A DNA stretch of 32,572 nt from Rhodococcus sp. IITR03 (GCA_001017865.1 LATQ01000169.1:1-32572), one strand, 5' to 3'; shown: positions 1 to 9,944, counted from the stretch's first letter. Notes: generated from the letters alone by a model not told the origin. A program made the numbers and translations.

Positions 1-811
1 GGTGGTCGCCGATTTCGGCTACGTTGCCGGTGGGTGGCGGGTCGAGCGGCATCCGCGGTTCCTGGCGGATATGACTGGGGACCGTCGGGCCGATATCGTC
101 GGTTTCGGTGATGCAGGGGTGTACGTGTCTCGGGCGCAGGCCGATGGGTCGTTCGGTCCGGTGACGAGGGTGGTCGCCGATTTCGGCTACGTTGCCGGTG
201 GGTGGCGGGTCGAGCGGCATCCGCGGTTCCTGGCCGACACCACGGGTGACGGCCGGGCGGACATCGTCGGTTTCGGCGACGCCGGGGTGTATGTGTCCCG
301 GGCACAGGCGGACGGGACGTTCGGACCGGTCACGCGCGTCGTCGACGACTTCGGGTACAACGCGGGTGGTTGGCGCGTGGAGCGGCATCTACGGTTCCTC
401 GCGGACACCACCGGGGACGGCCGGGCCGACATCGTCGGATTCGGCGAGGCGGGCGTGTACGTCTCACTGGCTCGAGCCGATGGGACGTACGGGCCGGTCA
501 CGCGCGTCGTCGACAACTTCGCCTACAGCGCCGGAGGATGGCGGATCGATCGGCACCCGCGGTTCCTGGCGGACACCACCGGGGACGGTCGCGCGGACAT
601 CGTCGGATTCGGCAATGCCGGCGTCTACGTGTCGCGGGCACTGGGCAACGGCGCGTTCGACGCGCCCGGATTGATCGTCACCAACTTCGGTTACGACGCC
701 GGTGGGTGGCGGGTCGACCAGCATCCGCGGTTCCTGGCGGACACCACAGGTGACGGTCGCGCCGACATCATCGGGTTCGGCAGCGCCGGAGTGTGGCTGC
801 ACAGATCGTGA
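1..811 (+). repeat. 168-bp in-frame tandem repeat array
   Basis: The array has a period of 168 nt (56 codons), with units starting at about 1, 169, 337, 505 and 673. Units 1 and 2 are identical over their first 66 nt (1-66 and 169-234), while later units have drifted at synonymous and a few non-synonymous sites. The last unit is cut short by the stop codon at 809-811. Confidence 0.85.
2..811 (+). CDS. VCBS/FG-GAP repeat protein, C-terminal part (5' end outside window)
   Basis: The reading frame is open from the left edge, so only the last 269 residues are seen and the true start lies outside. The protein is almost entirely a 56-residue repeat with the core FLADTTGDGRADIVGFG followed by AGVYVSRA, a Trp-rich AGGWRV segment and a short linker. 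The D-x-x-G-D-G-x-x-D core resembles the calcium-binding loops of FG-GAP/VCBS beta-propeller repeats, which are usually found on secreted or surface proteins. Four full copies and one partial copy are present, and the last ends in WLHRS just before the stop. No catalytic or sorting domain is visible in this part. The repeat family is clear; the role (adhesion, carbohydrate binding or an accessory to an upstream enzyme) cannot be told from here. Confidence 0.85.
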   Translation: MVADFGYVAGGWRVERHPRFLADMTGDRRADIVGFGDAGVYVSRAQADGSFGPVTRVVADFGYVAGGWRVERHPRFLADTTGDGRADIVGFGDAGVYVSRAQADGTFGPVTRVVDDFGYNAGGWRVERHLRFLADTTGDGRADIVGFGEAGVYVSLARADGTYGPVTRVVDNFAYSAGGWRIDRHPRFLADTTGDGRADIVGFGNAGVYVSRALGNGAFDAPGLIVTNFGYDAGGWRVDQHPRFLADTTGDGRADIIGFGSAGVWLHRS

Positions 812-826
812 CCGTACTCGAGCGAG

Positions 827-861
827 GGGTTCCGGCCGATGCGACGCACCGGCCGGAACCC
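827..861. terminator. Hairpin terminator between convergent genes
   Basis: A perfect 12-bp GC-rich inverted repeat (827-838 and 850-861) with an 11-nt loop lies 16 nt after the VCBS stop and 11 nt before the stop of the minus-strand peptidase remnant. There is no clear T-run, as is common in high-GC actinomycetes. The position fits a bidirectional terminator. Confidence 0.65.
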
Positions 862-871
862 TCATCCACGT

Positions 872-1376
872 CTATGCCGATCCCAGCAGACGTGCTGTAG
901 CAGCAACGTTCATGCGCAGGATCTCGAGTGCGAGGTCGTAGTCGATGGAATCGAGCGTGTCGCGCGCACTATGGATGTTCGCGTTCGTGCTGTCGGCTCC
1001 TTCGATGGTCAGCACAGCGGGGATGCCCTTCTCGAGGAACGGCACGTGATCGCTGTTGAACGGATGCAGGCTGGTCTGCACAGCCAGCGTCGTGTAGGTC
1101 GCGGCGGCCCGGGCAAGTTCGTCGATCAGGTGCTGCGACAGGCTCGCGCCTTCGAGAAGAACGGTGGGCTGCGGGGTATTGAGCGAGGCGATCATGTCCA
1201 TGTTGACGACGCTCCGGATGAGCTCCCGTTCTGCGGTTGACAGGCCGGCGACGTAGGCGAGGCTGCCGGAACTCGACGTGGATGTCGGTGTAACTGGGGC
1301 TCTGCAACAGCAGTTTGTGGTGCACAGCCATCGTTCCGCAGACCTCGCGGGTCGACAGGGAGTCCAGGTCGGCCAT
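872..1376 (-). pseudogene. M28-family metallopeptidase remnant
   Basis: The C-terminal 130 or so residues match the second half of M28 zinc aminopeptidases: GSLAYVAGLSTAERELI, then VNMDMIA, then HPFNSDHVPFLEKGIPAV, then NIHSARDTLDSIDYDLA. The SDHVPF segment and the HSARDT histidine region are typical of this fold. Upstream, an ATG at 1374-1376 with an AAAGGA ribosome site opens a different frame (MADLDSLSTREVCGTMAVHH) that runs into the peptidase part near 1270. The gene is therefore frame-broken. It is also far too short: the central segment carrying the first metal-binding His-x-Asp and the bridging Glu pair is missing. I infer an internal deletion that joined the original start to the C-terminal half; activity is very unlikely. 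Confidence 0.6.
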
Positions 1377-1585
1377 GACGGATCCTTTGCTGAGCCGGAA
1401 ACAGCTTCGAATGAAGCATCACGCTCGGGTGCTGCGGAATCATGCGTAGTCGACTACTCGAAACCCTCCTACCGGATGACATCGAATCCGACGCAACTGT
1501 CCACGAGGGGAGTCTGCCACCCGGAGGGACCGATTCCGGGGATGCCCGAGTGTGCGGATCTGCGATGTCGAGCGACCTCACGCGC
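1377..1585. other. Divergent intergenic region
   Basis: No gene is supported between the peptidase-remnant start and the PadR promoter. A perfect 12-bp palindrome, gtagtcgactac, lies at 1446-1457. It could be an operator site for the divergent pair, but no second copy was seen. Confidence 0.4.
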
Positions 1586-1615
1586 TTGTCCGTCTGTTAT
1601 TCCACGCCGTATATT
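1586..1615 (+). promoter_or_regulatory. Candidate promoter of the padR gene
   Basis: TTGTCC at 1586-1591 and TATATT at 1610-1615 are separated by 18 nt and lie about 70 nt upstream of the PadR start. The -10 box is near consensus and the -35 box matches at four of six positions. A repeated tattcg motif flanks cggcgccg just downstream and is a possible autoregulatory site. Inference from sequence only. Confidence 0.4.
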
Positions 1616-1688
1616 CGGCGCCGACTATTCGAAGCGAACCAGTCGCAGAATCGCAACGCCTCCCGACGATCGAAGGAAATCGAGACCG

Positions 1689-2399
1689 GTGTCCGATCAG
1701 CCCCGCAGCCCCGTCCTGACGCCTATGGCCGTCGCGGTACTCGGGCTGCTCGAGGAACGGCCGATGCATCCCTACGAGATGCACCAGCTTCTGCTCAAGC
1801 GTCGCGAGGACAACCTCATCAAGCTGCGGCCGAGCTCGCTGTACCACACCGTTTCCCGCCTCGCGGAAAGCGGACTGATCCGGCAGGAAGGCACCGAACG
1901 CGCAGGTAATCGCCCCGAGCGCACCACCTACAGCATCACCGAGGCCGGCGCCGCGGCCGTGCGGGCCCGCCTCGCCGAGATCATCCGACGGCCCGTCCGT
2001 GAGTATCCGATCTTCCCCCTCGGTCTCGCCGAATCGCACAACCTTCCGGCAGACGAGGTCGTCGTTCTTCTCGGAGAACGCATCGAGCGGCTCGAGGAAG
2101 AGCTCGTCGAATTCGACGCGATCCGCACGTGGGCCGCGGACAACGGCGTGCCGCGTCGCTACTGGGTGGCCGTCGACTTCCTCCGGGACAGGACCGCCCA
2201 CGAAGCGGAGTGGCTTCGTGGACTGATCGAGGAGATCCGCGACGGGTCCTTGGTGTGGCAGAGCGTCGATGCCGCCGATCGACAACTTCCGGACCTGCCC
2301 CATGATCTCGGTCGCGACTGGGGTGCTGCGCTGACGGACGAGACTCTCGCCGAACTGCGGAGGAGCGGTGCGGGAAGTAGTGGTCCCGGTCGGCCGTAG
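1689..2399 (+). CDS. PadR-family transcriptional regulator
   Basis: The product has 236 residues. The N-terminal winged helix reads AVLGLLEERPMHPYEMHQLL followed by KLRPSSLYHTVSRLAESGLI, the hallmark of PadR regulators, with the wing near RTTYSITEAG. The C-terminal half (FPLGLAESHNLPADEVVVLL, then ERIERLEEELVEF) is the helical dimerisation region of the Vir/PadR C-terminal type. I chose the GTG at 1689 because AAGGA lies 11 nt upstream at 1673-1677; ATG 1725 in the same frame would cut into the first helix. The frame is intact. An exporter gene begins 77 nt downstream on the same strand, the common PadR plus efflux-pump arrangement, so this protein probably represses the exporter in response to its substrate. 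Confidence 0.9.
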   Translation: MSDQPRSPVLTPMAVAVLGLLEERPMHPYEMHQLLLKRREDNLIKLRPSSLYHTVSRLAESGLIRQEGTERAGNRPERTTYSITEAGAAAVRARLAEIIRRPVREYPIFPLGLAESHNLPADEVVVLLGERIERLEEELVEFDAIRTWAADNGVPRRYWVAVDFLRDRTAHEAEWLRGLIEEIRDGSLVWQSVDAADRQLPDLPHDLGRDWGAALTDETLAELRRSGAGSSGPGRP

Positions 2400-2476
2400 T
2401 ACATCGACCGAACCGGGACACCTTGACCCAGTAGATCTCCGGTCGCGCTCGACCGGTACGAACAGGAACGAAATCG

Positions 2477-3961
2477 ATGAAAACCGAACGTAATCCGTGG
2501 TGGGGCCTGTCGGCCTGGTGGTCGGGTTCTTCATGATCCTGCTGGATCTGACCATCGTCGCGGTGGCCAACCCGGCGATCATGGCCGACCTGCAGGCCGA
2601 CATTAATCAGGTCGTCTGGGTGACCAGCGCCTATCTGCTCACCTATGCGGTGCCCCTGCTGTTCACCGGTCGTCTCGGCGACCGGTTCGGCCCCAAGCAC
2701 GTCTATCTCGCGGGCCTGGTGGTGTTCACCGCGGCGTCGCTGTGGTGCGCGACCTCCGGCACCATCGAGATGCTCATCGCTGCCCGCGCCGTCCAGGGAC
2801 TCGGCGCGGCGCTGATGACGCCGCAGACGATGGCGATCATCACCCGCACCTTCGCGCCCGACAAGCGAGGCGCAGCCATGGGTCTGTGGGGCGCCGTCGC
2901 CGGTCTGGCCTCGCTGCTCGGCCCTCTCGTCGGCGGTGTACTGGTCGATTGGCAGGGCTGGAACTGGATCTTCTACATCAACGTCCCGGTCGGCATCATC
3001 GCCTTCGTGCTGGCGGCATGGCTCGTGCCCAGCCTCGAGACCCAACCGCACAAGTTCGACGTCGTCGGCGTGATCCTCAGTGGTGTCGGATTGTTCCTGC
3101 TGGTCTTCGGAATCCAGGAAGGTTCCAGCCGCGACTGGGACGTCTGGACCTGGACGATGATCGTCGCGGGTATCGCGGTGATGGTGCTGTTCGTGTCCAA
3201 CCAGGCGCGTAACAAAGGTGAACCCCTCGTGCCATTGGCCCTGTTCCGCGACCGGAACTTCTCGATGTCGAACATCGCGATCTCGTCGATGGGCGCAGCC
3301 ATGACCGCACTGATGGTTCCGGCCTACTTCTATCTCGAGACGGTCCGCGGATTCTCACCCACGCGCGCCGCCCTGATCTTCGCCCCGATGGCGATCGTCA
3401 CCGGTCTCACGGCGCCGCTCATCGGCAAGTTCTCCGACCGGATGCCGCCCCGGGTGCTGCCCACCGTCGGCTTCACACTCTTCTCCGCGTCGATCTTCGG
3501 GTTCGCGGTGCTCATGACGCCGGACAGCCCCATCGTGCTGTTCCTGCTCATCGCCGGTATCGCCGGCGTGTCCAATTCGTGCATCTGGCACCGCTGGCCT
3601 CCACCGCCACGCACAACCTGCCCATCCGCCAGGCGGGCGCCGGTGCCGGCATCTACAACACCACCCGCCAGGTCGGTTCGGTGCTGGGCAGTGCCGCGAT
3701 CGGTGCCTTGATCTCGTCCTTGATGGCCGCGCAGGGACTCGGTGAGGTGCAGGCCGGTGAAGGCGGCGGAGCCGCGATGGGAACCGCTCTCCCGGAGCAG
3801 ATCGCCGAGAAGTTCAGCACCGCGCTGAGCCAGTCGATGCTCCTGCCCGCCTCGGTCCTGATCATCGGGATCGTGCGTCGGCGATGTTCGTCGGCCACGC
3901 CTCGTCGCAGCGGAAGGCGCAGGCCGGCACTTCGGCCGATCGCGCAGAGGCCACCAGCTGA
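2477..3961 (+). CDS. DHA2-type MFS multidrug exporter (three frame breaks)
   Basis: This is a 14-helix drug:proton antiporter of the EmrB/QacA type, about 495 residues after repair. It starts at ATG 2477 (MKTERNPWWG) with AGGA 9-10 nt upstream. Helix 1 contains FMILLDLTIVAVANPAI, followed by motif A (GRLGDRFGPKHVYLAGL) and the motif-C-like GLASLLGPLVGGVL. Three one-base deletions break it: near 2514 (gcctggtgg, expected gccctggtgg), near 3590 (tggcaccg, expected tgggcaccg) and near 3874 (gtgcgtcg, expected gtggcgtcg). After each break the family sequence resumes, for example APLASTATHNLPIRQAGAG and finally ASAMFVGHASSQRKAQAG before the TGA at 3959-3961. The gene follows padR closely and is probably its target. 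Substrate unknown. I think the breaks are sequence errors. Confidence 0.82.
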
Positions 3962-3999
3962 GCCGGGTTTGCATTAGTGGCCTGGTCGCCACGAACGGA

Positions 4000-4038
4000 A
4001 GAACGCTCCCACAGAGCTTGGCTCGGTGGGAGCGTTCT
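4000..4038. terminator. Bidirectional hairpin terminator
   Basis: A perfect 13-bp inverted repeat (4000-4012 and 4026-4038, arms agaacgctcccac / gtgggagcgttct) encloses a 13-nt loop. It sits between the stop of the exporter (plus) and the stop of ppnP (minus), where a shared terminator is expected. Confidence 0.8.
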
Positions 4039-4057
4039 AGTTCGCTCAGGAGTGTGG

Positions 4058-4380
4058 TCAGCCGTAGTGGCAGACGTAGCTGACGGCTTCGGTGACCTCG
4101 ATGTCGAACGACGAGTCGCCGGGCACCGAGAAGGAGTCGCCTGCACCGTAGGAGGTCCAGTCCTCGCTGCCGGCCAGTCGGACGCGGCACGCGCCGCTGT
4201 GCAGTTCCATGACCTCCGGAGCGGCCGTGCCGAAGTTGAGGGTCGCGGGCAGGATCACGCCGGCCGACTTGCGGGTTCATCCGCCAGATGGAAGTTGTGG
4301 CTGACGCACTTGCCGTCGAAGTAGACGTTGGCACGCGGGTCGAGCGTCACGTTGGCGTAGGTCGAAGTCGGCTCACTCAT
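4058..4380 (-). CDS. ppnP: Pyrimidine/purine nucleoside phosphorylase PpnP (one frame break)
   Basis: PpnP (DUF1255/UPF0345) is a small cupin that phosphorolyses several nucleosides to base and ribose-1-phosphate. The start ATG at 4378-4380 gives [20 protein letters not shown], then [10 protein letters not shown], a family signature. The frame breaks at about 4281, where one G is missing (gatgaacccgc, expected gatggaacccgc on the coding strand). It then resumes as [20 protein letters not shown], with the cupin strand [18 protein letters not shown] and the C-terminus VSYVCHYG. Repaired length is about 107 residues, near the usual 94-105. The family is well recognised; activity here is inferred. 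Confidence 0.82.
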
Positions 4381-5040
4381 GAGCTGGAGCGTAGCGAGGC
4401 GGGTGCAGGTCGCCGGTCGCCGGGGTCGGTGTGCGAGACCACTTCCGCTGACTGACCGCGCAGAGCGTGTTCGGTAGGGGGCTCACAGCGCAGAAGCGGT
4501 GCTCGCAACCCGCAGGGTCCACCACCAGGGTTGTGAGCCTCATTCTTCGGTTGTGGACCTCCGTCTGCTCGGCACGCTGTCGACCGTCCCACTCGGCTGG
4601 TTCACCGCCCGCGACTTCGAGCAGTTCAAGCGCGTCGTCCAGAACGACACGCTGTCGCTGCACTACTGGTTCATAATCGATGTATTCCATTGCAGGAGAA
4701 CAAGTTCGAGTCAAAATCGATCGGCGGTTCTGCGAGAGTTGATGATCGCGGGTCGGGCGGCGTGCTGCAGCTCGACACAGTCACGCCACGCATCCGGAGG
4801 GACCTGCACCCGGCGCCGGTGCAGCCACTGTCCACACAAACACAACCCTTCGTCGGCTGTCGCCCGGCTGAGCGGCAGTACCGGCGCCCTACCGATCTCG
4901 AGTGCATTGCGGGCGCACTCACCGCCGGCGAGTGGGAATCGGCGTCGATGGCAGCGGCCGTTCGGCGTCCACGCCGCCGGTCGATCTCGCGCACTGCGCT
5001 CACCGAATGGCGCGATCTCGGGACCGAATCGGCGACGGCT
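4381..5040. other. Intergenic stretch without a convincing gene
   Basis: About 660 nt separate ppnP from the LuxR-type gene stop. A minus-strand frame from 4690 downward (MEYIDYEPVVQRQRV, then LLEVAGGEPAEW, then TTLVVDPAGCEHRFCAVSP) has a faint likeness to the end of glyoxalase/VOC proteins, where DPxGxEFC is typical. It lacks a ribosome site and a family-like N-terminus. It could be a degraded fragment. From 4720 to 5040 I see no supported coding on either strand. Confidence 0.35.
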
Positions 5041-7626
5041 CTAATCGAGGTGTAGACGTCGGGCGGCGGCGACAGCGTCCTTACGATTGTGCACGCCGAG
5101 TTTGCGGTACAGAGAACGCAGTTGGGTTTTGACGGTATTGGCACTGACGAAGTGGGATGCAGCGATGGCGGTGATCGTTTTCCCGGTGAGCAGAGCGTCG
5201 AGCACGGCGCGCTCCCGGGCGGTCAGTGTCAGCATCGGTCGGTAGACCGGGAAGGTGGCAAAGTTTCTGGCGGTCCGGTTCAGGTCGAGGGGTAGTTCGA
5301 CGCCGAGGTCGGCAAGAGCGATCTGCGACGCCGAGGGCAGCAGTACGAACGGGCGCAGCATGCCGGTGTGGCGTGACAGGGTGACGGCCCGTTCGAGGTG
5401 CCTACGAGCAGCGTCGACGTCGTCGAGGGCCGCGGCTGTTGCGGCACCGAGCACGGCCAGTTCCATCGAGGTGCGCACGGGACCGACCGAGGTGGGGAAG
5501 TACCACCGGTCGACGATCTGTTGGGCGCCGGCCGAATCCGCAGCGAGCAATCGAGCCCGCGCTCGCACCGGCACTGCTGAGGGATGGGTGGACGTTGCGA
5601 TCAGGTCTTCGGCTCGCTCGGGATTGCCGCACGCGAGATGTAGATCCGCCAGCACCGTGTCGATCAGGGTTGCGGAGTGGCCACCGGTGCGCAGTGTCGG
5701 GTAGCGCTGCAGGTGGGACTCGACAAAGCGCAGACCGTCGGTCGGCATACCGGTCAGCAACGCATGGTGTCCGCGGGTGTAGAGGACGTAGGCCCAGAAC
5801 TCTTCGTTATCGGCGGGGGTACCGAGCTCGGTGAGGATGTCGAGGGCGGTGTCGGGTTCGAGTTCGTCGAGGGCGGCGAGTGCGGCGGCCACACAGCCGG
5901 CGGTGCGGACGAGTTTTTCGCTGTCACCCGGCAGGGTGGGTGGCGCCGTTCCTCGGCGATCCAGGAGTGGGTGTCCACCAGTGCGCCTTCCATCGCGCTG
6001 GTGAGCGCAAGTTTTCCGGCGGCGTCGCGTTCGATGAACGTCCCTGTTCCGGCGACGTGCGCGCGTCGGAACATCGCGGTCGCGTCGTCGGTTCGGTCGA
6101 CGAGCAGGTAGGTGATGCCGACGTGGAGATAGTAGAAGGCGTAGGCGTTGCGGGTGTGCTCGTCGAGTTCGTCGAAGACAGGCAGTGGGTGATCGGAAGC
6201 GGCGTCGCAGGCCTTGGCGGCTCGAGGAACCGGCCGTCGATCCGCAGCATCACTGCGCGCATGACGACTTCGGCAGGTTCGGGTCCGATACCGTCCGCGA
6301 CGTCGGGTTCGGCGGTGACGACGGGGACATCGCGCGGTGCGGAGAACTGTCGGTGCAGTCGGCGGATGGCTCTGCTCGTGGGGTGGGTATCGGCGATCTC
6401 TGCGGGAATGCGTTCGACCAGTGCTGCGCCGAGTGTGTCGAGGAAGCCGCCGGTGTACAGCGTGGTCCAGTGTTCGTCGACGATGTGAAGAGCGCGCTCC
6501 CACTGACCGCCGTCGATGGCGTAGGTCAGTGCGGCATGCGGTTTCCCGGCATGGAGTAGGGCGTCGATCGTTGCGGTCTCGGTGGCCCGTAGGTCGGTGG
6601 GATGTCGGTCCTCGGCGATGCGCCGCAGTGAGGCACGGACCGGTTCGGGGTAGCACCACTTCCGCGGATAGCCGTCCTCTCCGGTGTCGGGGCTGGGATC
6701 GAGGAATCCGGCAGCGATCATGGTGTGGGTGAAGGCGACGATGTCGGAGACACCGGACAGTGCGAAGTCCGAACGCTCGATGTTCGACGATTCCTCTGGA
6801 AGTGCGGTCAGGGTCGAGGATGCGAGGATCGATCGCCGCAGCGGTGTGAGGTCGGGATCGTCGAGAGCACGCAGCACGGCCCGGTCGATCGAATCGTCGA
6901 CAAGTTTGTCGAGGTCATCGACGACGATCTCGAGGGAACCGGCGGAGTGCTGCTGCAGGCTTTCGCGCACGGCGTCGATCAGGCCGGCAGTCCCGTGGTG
7001 CGACGCGTGATCCACTGCACCGTGCGTTGCGACTGGGGGACCGCCGCTGCGTTCAGGATGGTGGCGGTCTCGACGTCGGTGCATGCAAGCTCGGTCGCAG
7101 AAAGGATGGTGCGGTCGGCGGCCGTGTCGGTCACCTGTTGCCACTTTCCGGTCGTGCGGGTGGTGACGAGGACCCGCAGGTGGGGGCAGAGGTCGAGCAG
7201 AGCGGCGACGTGCGGTTCGATGCCGTGGATGCGATCGACCGCGTCGAGGATCAACACGATCTGGTGCTGCAGCGCGGAGAATAGGGAGCACAGTGTCTGG
7301 AACGAGGCCGGGCCGCGCTCCGGTCTTGTGGCGCCGGTTCGGGCGTGTACCGCCGAAAGGACGTCCGTCCAGTACTCGTCCGGGGTGCTTGTGCCCGCGG
7401 GAGCGGTCATGGGTACGACGATGGCGTCGGGCTCTGCTCCGCTGAGCAGCCACGACCGTGCCAGAACCGTTTTTCCCGCGAACCGGTTGCCTTGCAGGAC
7501 GACCAGTGGCGTCGTGCTCGACAAGGTGGCGAACAACCGAGCGCGCGGGGACGTGGAGCTGTCCAGCACTGTCGGGAACCTCGACTTCCGTCCGGTGGAT
7601 ACGCGCAGGACCCCGACAACCCGCAC
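5041..7626 (-). CDS. LuxR-family MalT/LAL-type ATPase regulator (three frame breaks)
   Basis: This is a large signal-transduction ATPase with a C-terminal LuxR helix-turn-helix, about 862 residues after repair. Near the N-terminus, LVVLQGNRFAGKTVLARSWL is the Walker A loop and HQIVLILDAVDRIHG is Walker B of the STAND NTPase. The middle is a helical TPR-like region (HAALTYAIDGGQWERALHIV). The end, LTARERAVLDALLTGKTITA, then ANTVKTQLRSLYRKLGVHNR, is a typical LuxR DNA-binding domain. The frame moves by one base three times, at about 6985, 6215 and 5925; every step equals a one-base deletion on the coding strand and the homology continues. The 7626 start is the furthest in-frame one (MRVVGVLRVSTGRKS); I could not confirm it with a ribosome site. 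Target genes are unknown; the exported protein and flavoenzymes upstream are candidates. Confidence 0.82.
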
Positions 7627-7640
7627 AGACCCACCTGCCT

Positions 7641-7660
7641 AATACAAAATGCAATACAAA
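7641..7660 (-). promoter_or_regulatory. AT-rich direct repeat upstream of the LuxR-type gene
   Basis: aatacaaa occurs twice, at 7641-7648 and 7653-7660, in an AT-rich patch unlike its surroundings and directly upstream of the regulator start. On the coding (minus) strand it reads as two TTTGTATT blocks 12 nt apart. It is probably the promoter region, possibly with a bound regulator. No firm -35/-10 assignment is possible. Confidence 0.35.
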
Positions 7661-8308
7661 TTTTATCGCGGGGATCAAAGCTCGTGTGGTGCAACAGTCG
7701 GAAAGTGGCGCAACTCTCGCGGGAATCCTCGGCCGAGTTCTCGACGATCATCGACGGGGGACGAGCCCCTCTGCGCATACGACGCACGGTCGCAGGGCGG
7801 GTAGCGGCACGTCGTTCTATTCTATCTTCTGCACTCCGAATACCATTTATTCGCAACATCTTTCATGGAATCGGATGTCGCCGACCCTGTTCCTTCGAGT
7901 CGCGGGGATGAGCTGGTGGAAGTCGCGCGCTCGGCACCCGAGTCCTATTGCTGTTCTTTGCCTAGTCAAGGTAATGTCTTGAACATTCGGTGTGGTCTTC
8001 TGCAGGGGAGTGCACGAGTCACCCGAATGCGCGCCCCACCGTGTCGCCGGTCCATTTCCCGGCCGACGTCGACACCATGCCGGGGCGCGGATATGTCGAT
8101 GCCCGCCCCGCATCGGCATGGGTCCCGACGCTGCCTGGCGCGTCGGACCCCCTCCGTCGGCGCGGCTGAGGCTGTCGCTGCGCGACGGAGGGTCCCCTGA
8201 TGAACTGTCCCCGCAGGCCCGGTCGGTTGGCGTCGAGGAATTGTCGGCCGACTCGAGGCCTGCACCGATGGCGATGCAGGCCCCCGAGCTGCGTCTCGAT
8301 CGGGTACG
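7661..8308. other. Intergenic stretch without a supported gene
   Basis: Several open frames exist on both strands, but all have arginine- and proline-rich shadow composition, no ribosome site and no recognisable motif. The part around 7800-8000 is lower in GC (for example 7815-7870) and could hold regulatory DNA. I see no RNA gene. Confidence 0.4.
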
Positions 8309-8826
8309 TCAGTTGCTGCTGCCGAAGGCTGGAAGTCCGAGTCCCGGAACCGGGGGAGCGGGAGCATCGGTGGGCACGGTGAGCACGGTGGAGGACTGCT
8401 GGACCGCGAAGGCGGTCAGGGGGAACAAGGCAAGAATGTCGCCGATTCCGGGGTAGTCCGAGGCCCACATCACGGTGTTGTCGGCGTTGACGCAGGTTGC
8501 CAGCGCCACATAGGAGCCATCCGGTACTTCGGTGATGGTCTGCGTGGTGGTCCCGGACTGGACCTGGCCCGAGGCGTACAGCGTCTGACCGGGGCCGGTG
8601 ACTCCCAAATGGGAGGCAACACCCCGCCGGGCGCGGGGGCGAGCGAGGTCGTGCAGGTCAACACGCCGCCGGTGGTGTTGGTGATCGTGTTGGTCACGCT
8701 CGTGCCGTCGACGCCGAAGGCGTAAACGACTTCGTCGGCGGCGGCAGCCGACCCGAGGGCAGGGGCGGTCACGGTGAAGGCAGCAACGGCGGTGGTGAGT
8801 ACCGCAGTACGAATGATCGATCGCAT
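8309..8826 (-). CDS. Small exported protein of unknown function (one frame break)
   Basis: ATG 8824-8826 follows an AGGAAC ribosome site about 5 nt away. The first 30 residues are a Sec signal peptide (MRSIIRTAVLTTAVAAFTVT, then APALGSAAAAD with an AxA-type cleavage site). The mature part starts DEVVYAFGVDGTSVTNTITN and contains two cysteines (LTCTTSLAP and ALATCVNADNTVMW) that could form a disulphide. The frame breaks near 8612 (one-base deletion on the coding strand) and continues as HLGVTGPGQTLYASGQVQSG to the C-terminus PVPGLGLPAFGSSN. Repaired length is about 172 residues. The pattern resembles the small exported unknown proteins common in mycolate actinomycetes. I do not recognise a named family. 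Confidence 0.72.
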
Positions 8827-8925
8827 CGAGGTTCCTGACAGTCGAATGAAGAGAGTACCTATGTGATCTTGCTGTAAATGCGACCGGTTGGCATGTTTTC
8901 GGTGATGGTCCGGCATTGGTGGTGT

Positions 8926-9880
8926 TTAAGCACGACCTCGTGCTCGACTCTGATCGACGAGACATACCGAACCTCGTCGTCTCGGTCGAAGGTGGTCGCC
9001 GTCGATGTTCCGGTCCTTTGGTGACCGGGCTCGACTGGATCGACGCCGTCGCTGCCCCCGGGCGGACGCCCGAATCGATGTGTAGTTGTGGAGATCGAAT
9101 GTGCGGGTGTGTAACCGATATCGCCATGTGGGACCGGGTCGCAGGGAGCGGTTGATTCCTTCGCGGTCGAGATACCAACTGCGGCAGCCGCCTCGGGGCC
9201 GGGTCGTCGCAGCCGAGTCGCGGTGGATGCGTGTGGTGAATCGGTGTTGTGCTTGTTCGCGGACGACGAGTGCATCGGCGCCGATGCGGTCGGTTCATCG
9301 AGCGCGGCAGCGACGTAACGGAATTGGCTTTCGAGCATGAACAGCACCGAGGTGTGTCCCACTCCGGCGTTCGGTCCCCCGAGAACGAATGCGTTGGGTA
9401 TGCCGGCCACGGTGGTCCCAAGTGCGCTGAGGCACCGTCACGCGCCCAGATCTCCTGCAGGCTGATTCCGTTTCGGCCGTGGACGGGCATGCGCATCAAG
9501 GCGGCGGAGACGTGGAATCCGGTGGCGTGGACGAGCTCGTCGATCTCGTGCCGGCGGCCGTCTGCGGTGTGCACGGCGTCTGCTGCGAGTTCTGCGATGG
9601 GGGAAGTGGTGAGGATGGTGGTGGGTCGGCGCAGGACGGGGTCGGGTATCTGGGCGTGCAGGTGACGCAGGGCCCGCGCCTCGAGGGCGGTGCGGCGACG
9701 CTGCGATCCGATCAGGGCGGGGAGAAGTGTTTCGTTGCGCCAGTATTCGACGGTCCGGCGTGCACGGTAGGGCAGCGGCACTCGGGTGCACGTGCACACG
9801 CCGCACGGTGTGCGGTCCGGGCCGGGGACACGGGCGTTCGACCGTGCGGAGCCGACGAGACGAATGCCGGAACCTCGTGG
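8926..9880 (-). pseudogene. Baeyer-Villiger/flavin monooxygenase remnant (C-terminal half)
   Basis: Recognisable pieces of a group B flavin monooxygenase appear in all three minus frames. One frame has RTVEYWRNETLLPALI, then LEARALRHLHAQIPDPVLRR, then the late motif RHEIDELVHATGFHVSAALM. The second has GIPNAFVLGGPNAGVGHTSV, then FMLESQFRYVAAAL. The third has GGCRSWYLDREGINRSLRPG, then TWRYRLHTRTFDLHNY, the usual C-terminal signature. The two frame steps (near 9420 and 9290) are one-base deletions. The N-terminal FAD Rossmann half is absent, and the segment between PDPVLRR and SPIAEL, normally carrying DYxxGCKR, is also missing. That makes this a true remnant rather than only a sequence error. 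The 3' limit is uncertain (TAA at 8926-8928 in the last frame). Confidence 0.65.
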
Positions 9881-9944
9881 AGGGGGATCGGGCGTCGGTG
9901 TAGAAGACGTCGCGCTCGGCTGCGGCACGGTCGAACGACCGGGC

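Noticed and set aside
1578..3051. Long minus-strand open frames opposite padR and the exporter
   Set aside because: They lie opposite recognised genes, are rich in Arg, Pro, Gly and Asp, and have no motif or ribosome site. They are high-GC shadow frames.
3330..4334. A 334-residue minus-strand open frame covering the exporter end and ppnP
   Set aside because: It crosses the hairpin terminator and runs out of frame with PpnP. The PpnP text in two other frames explains the locus better.
7865..8468. Open frames on both strands between the LuxR-type gene and the exported protein
   Set aside because: No ribosome site, no recognisable domain and low-complexity Arg/Pro/Ala composition.
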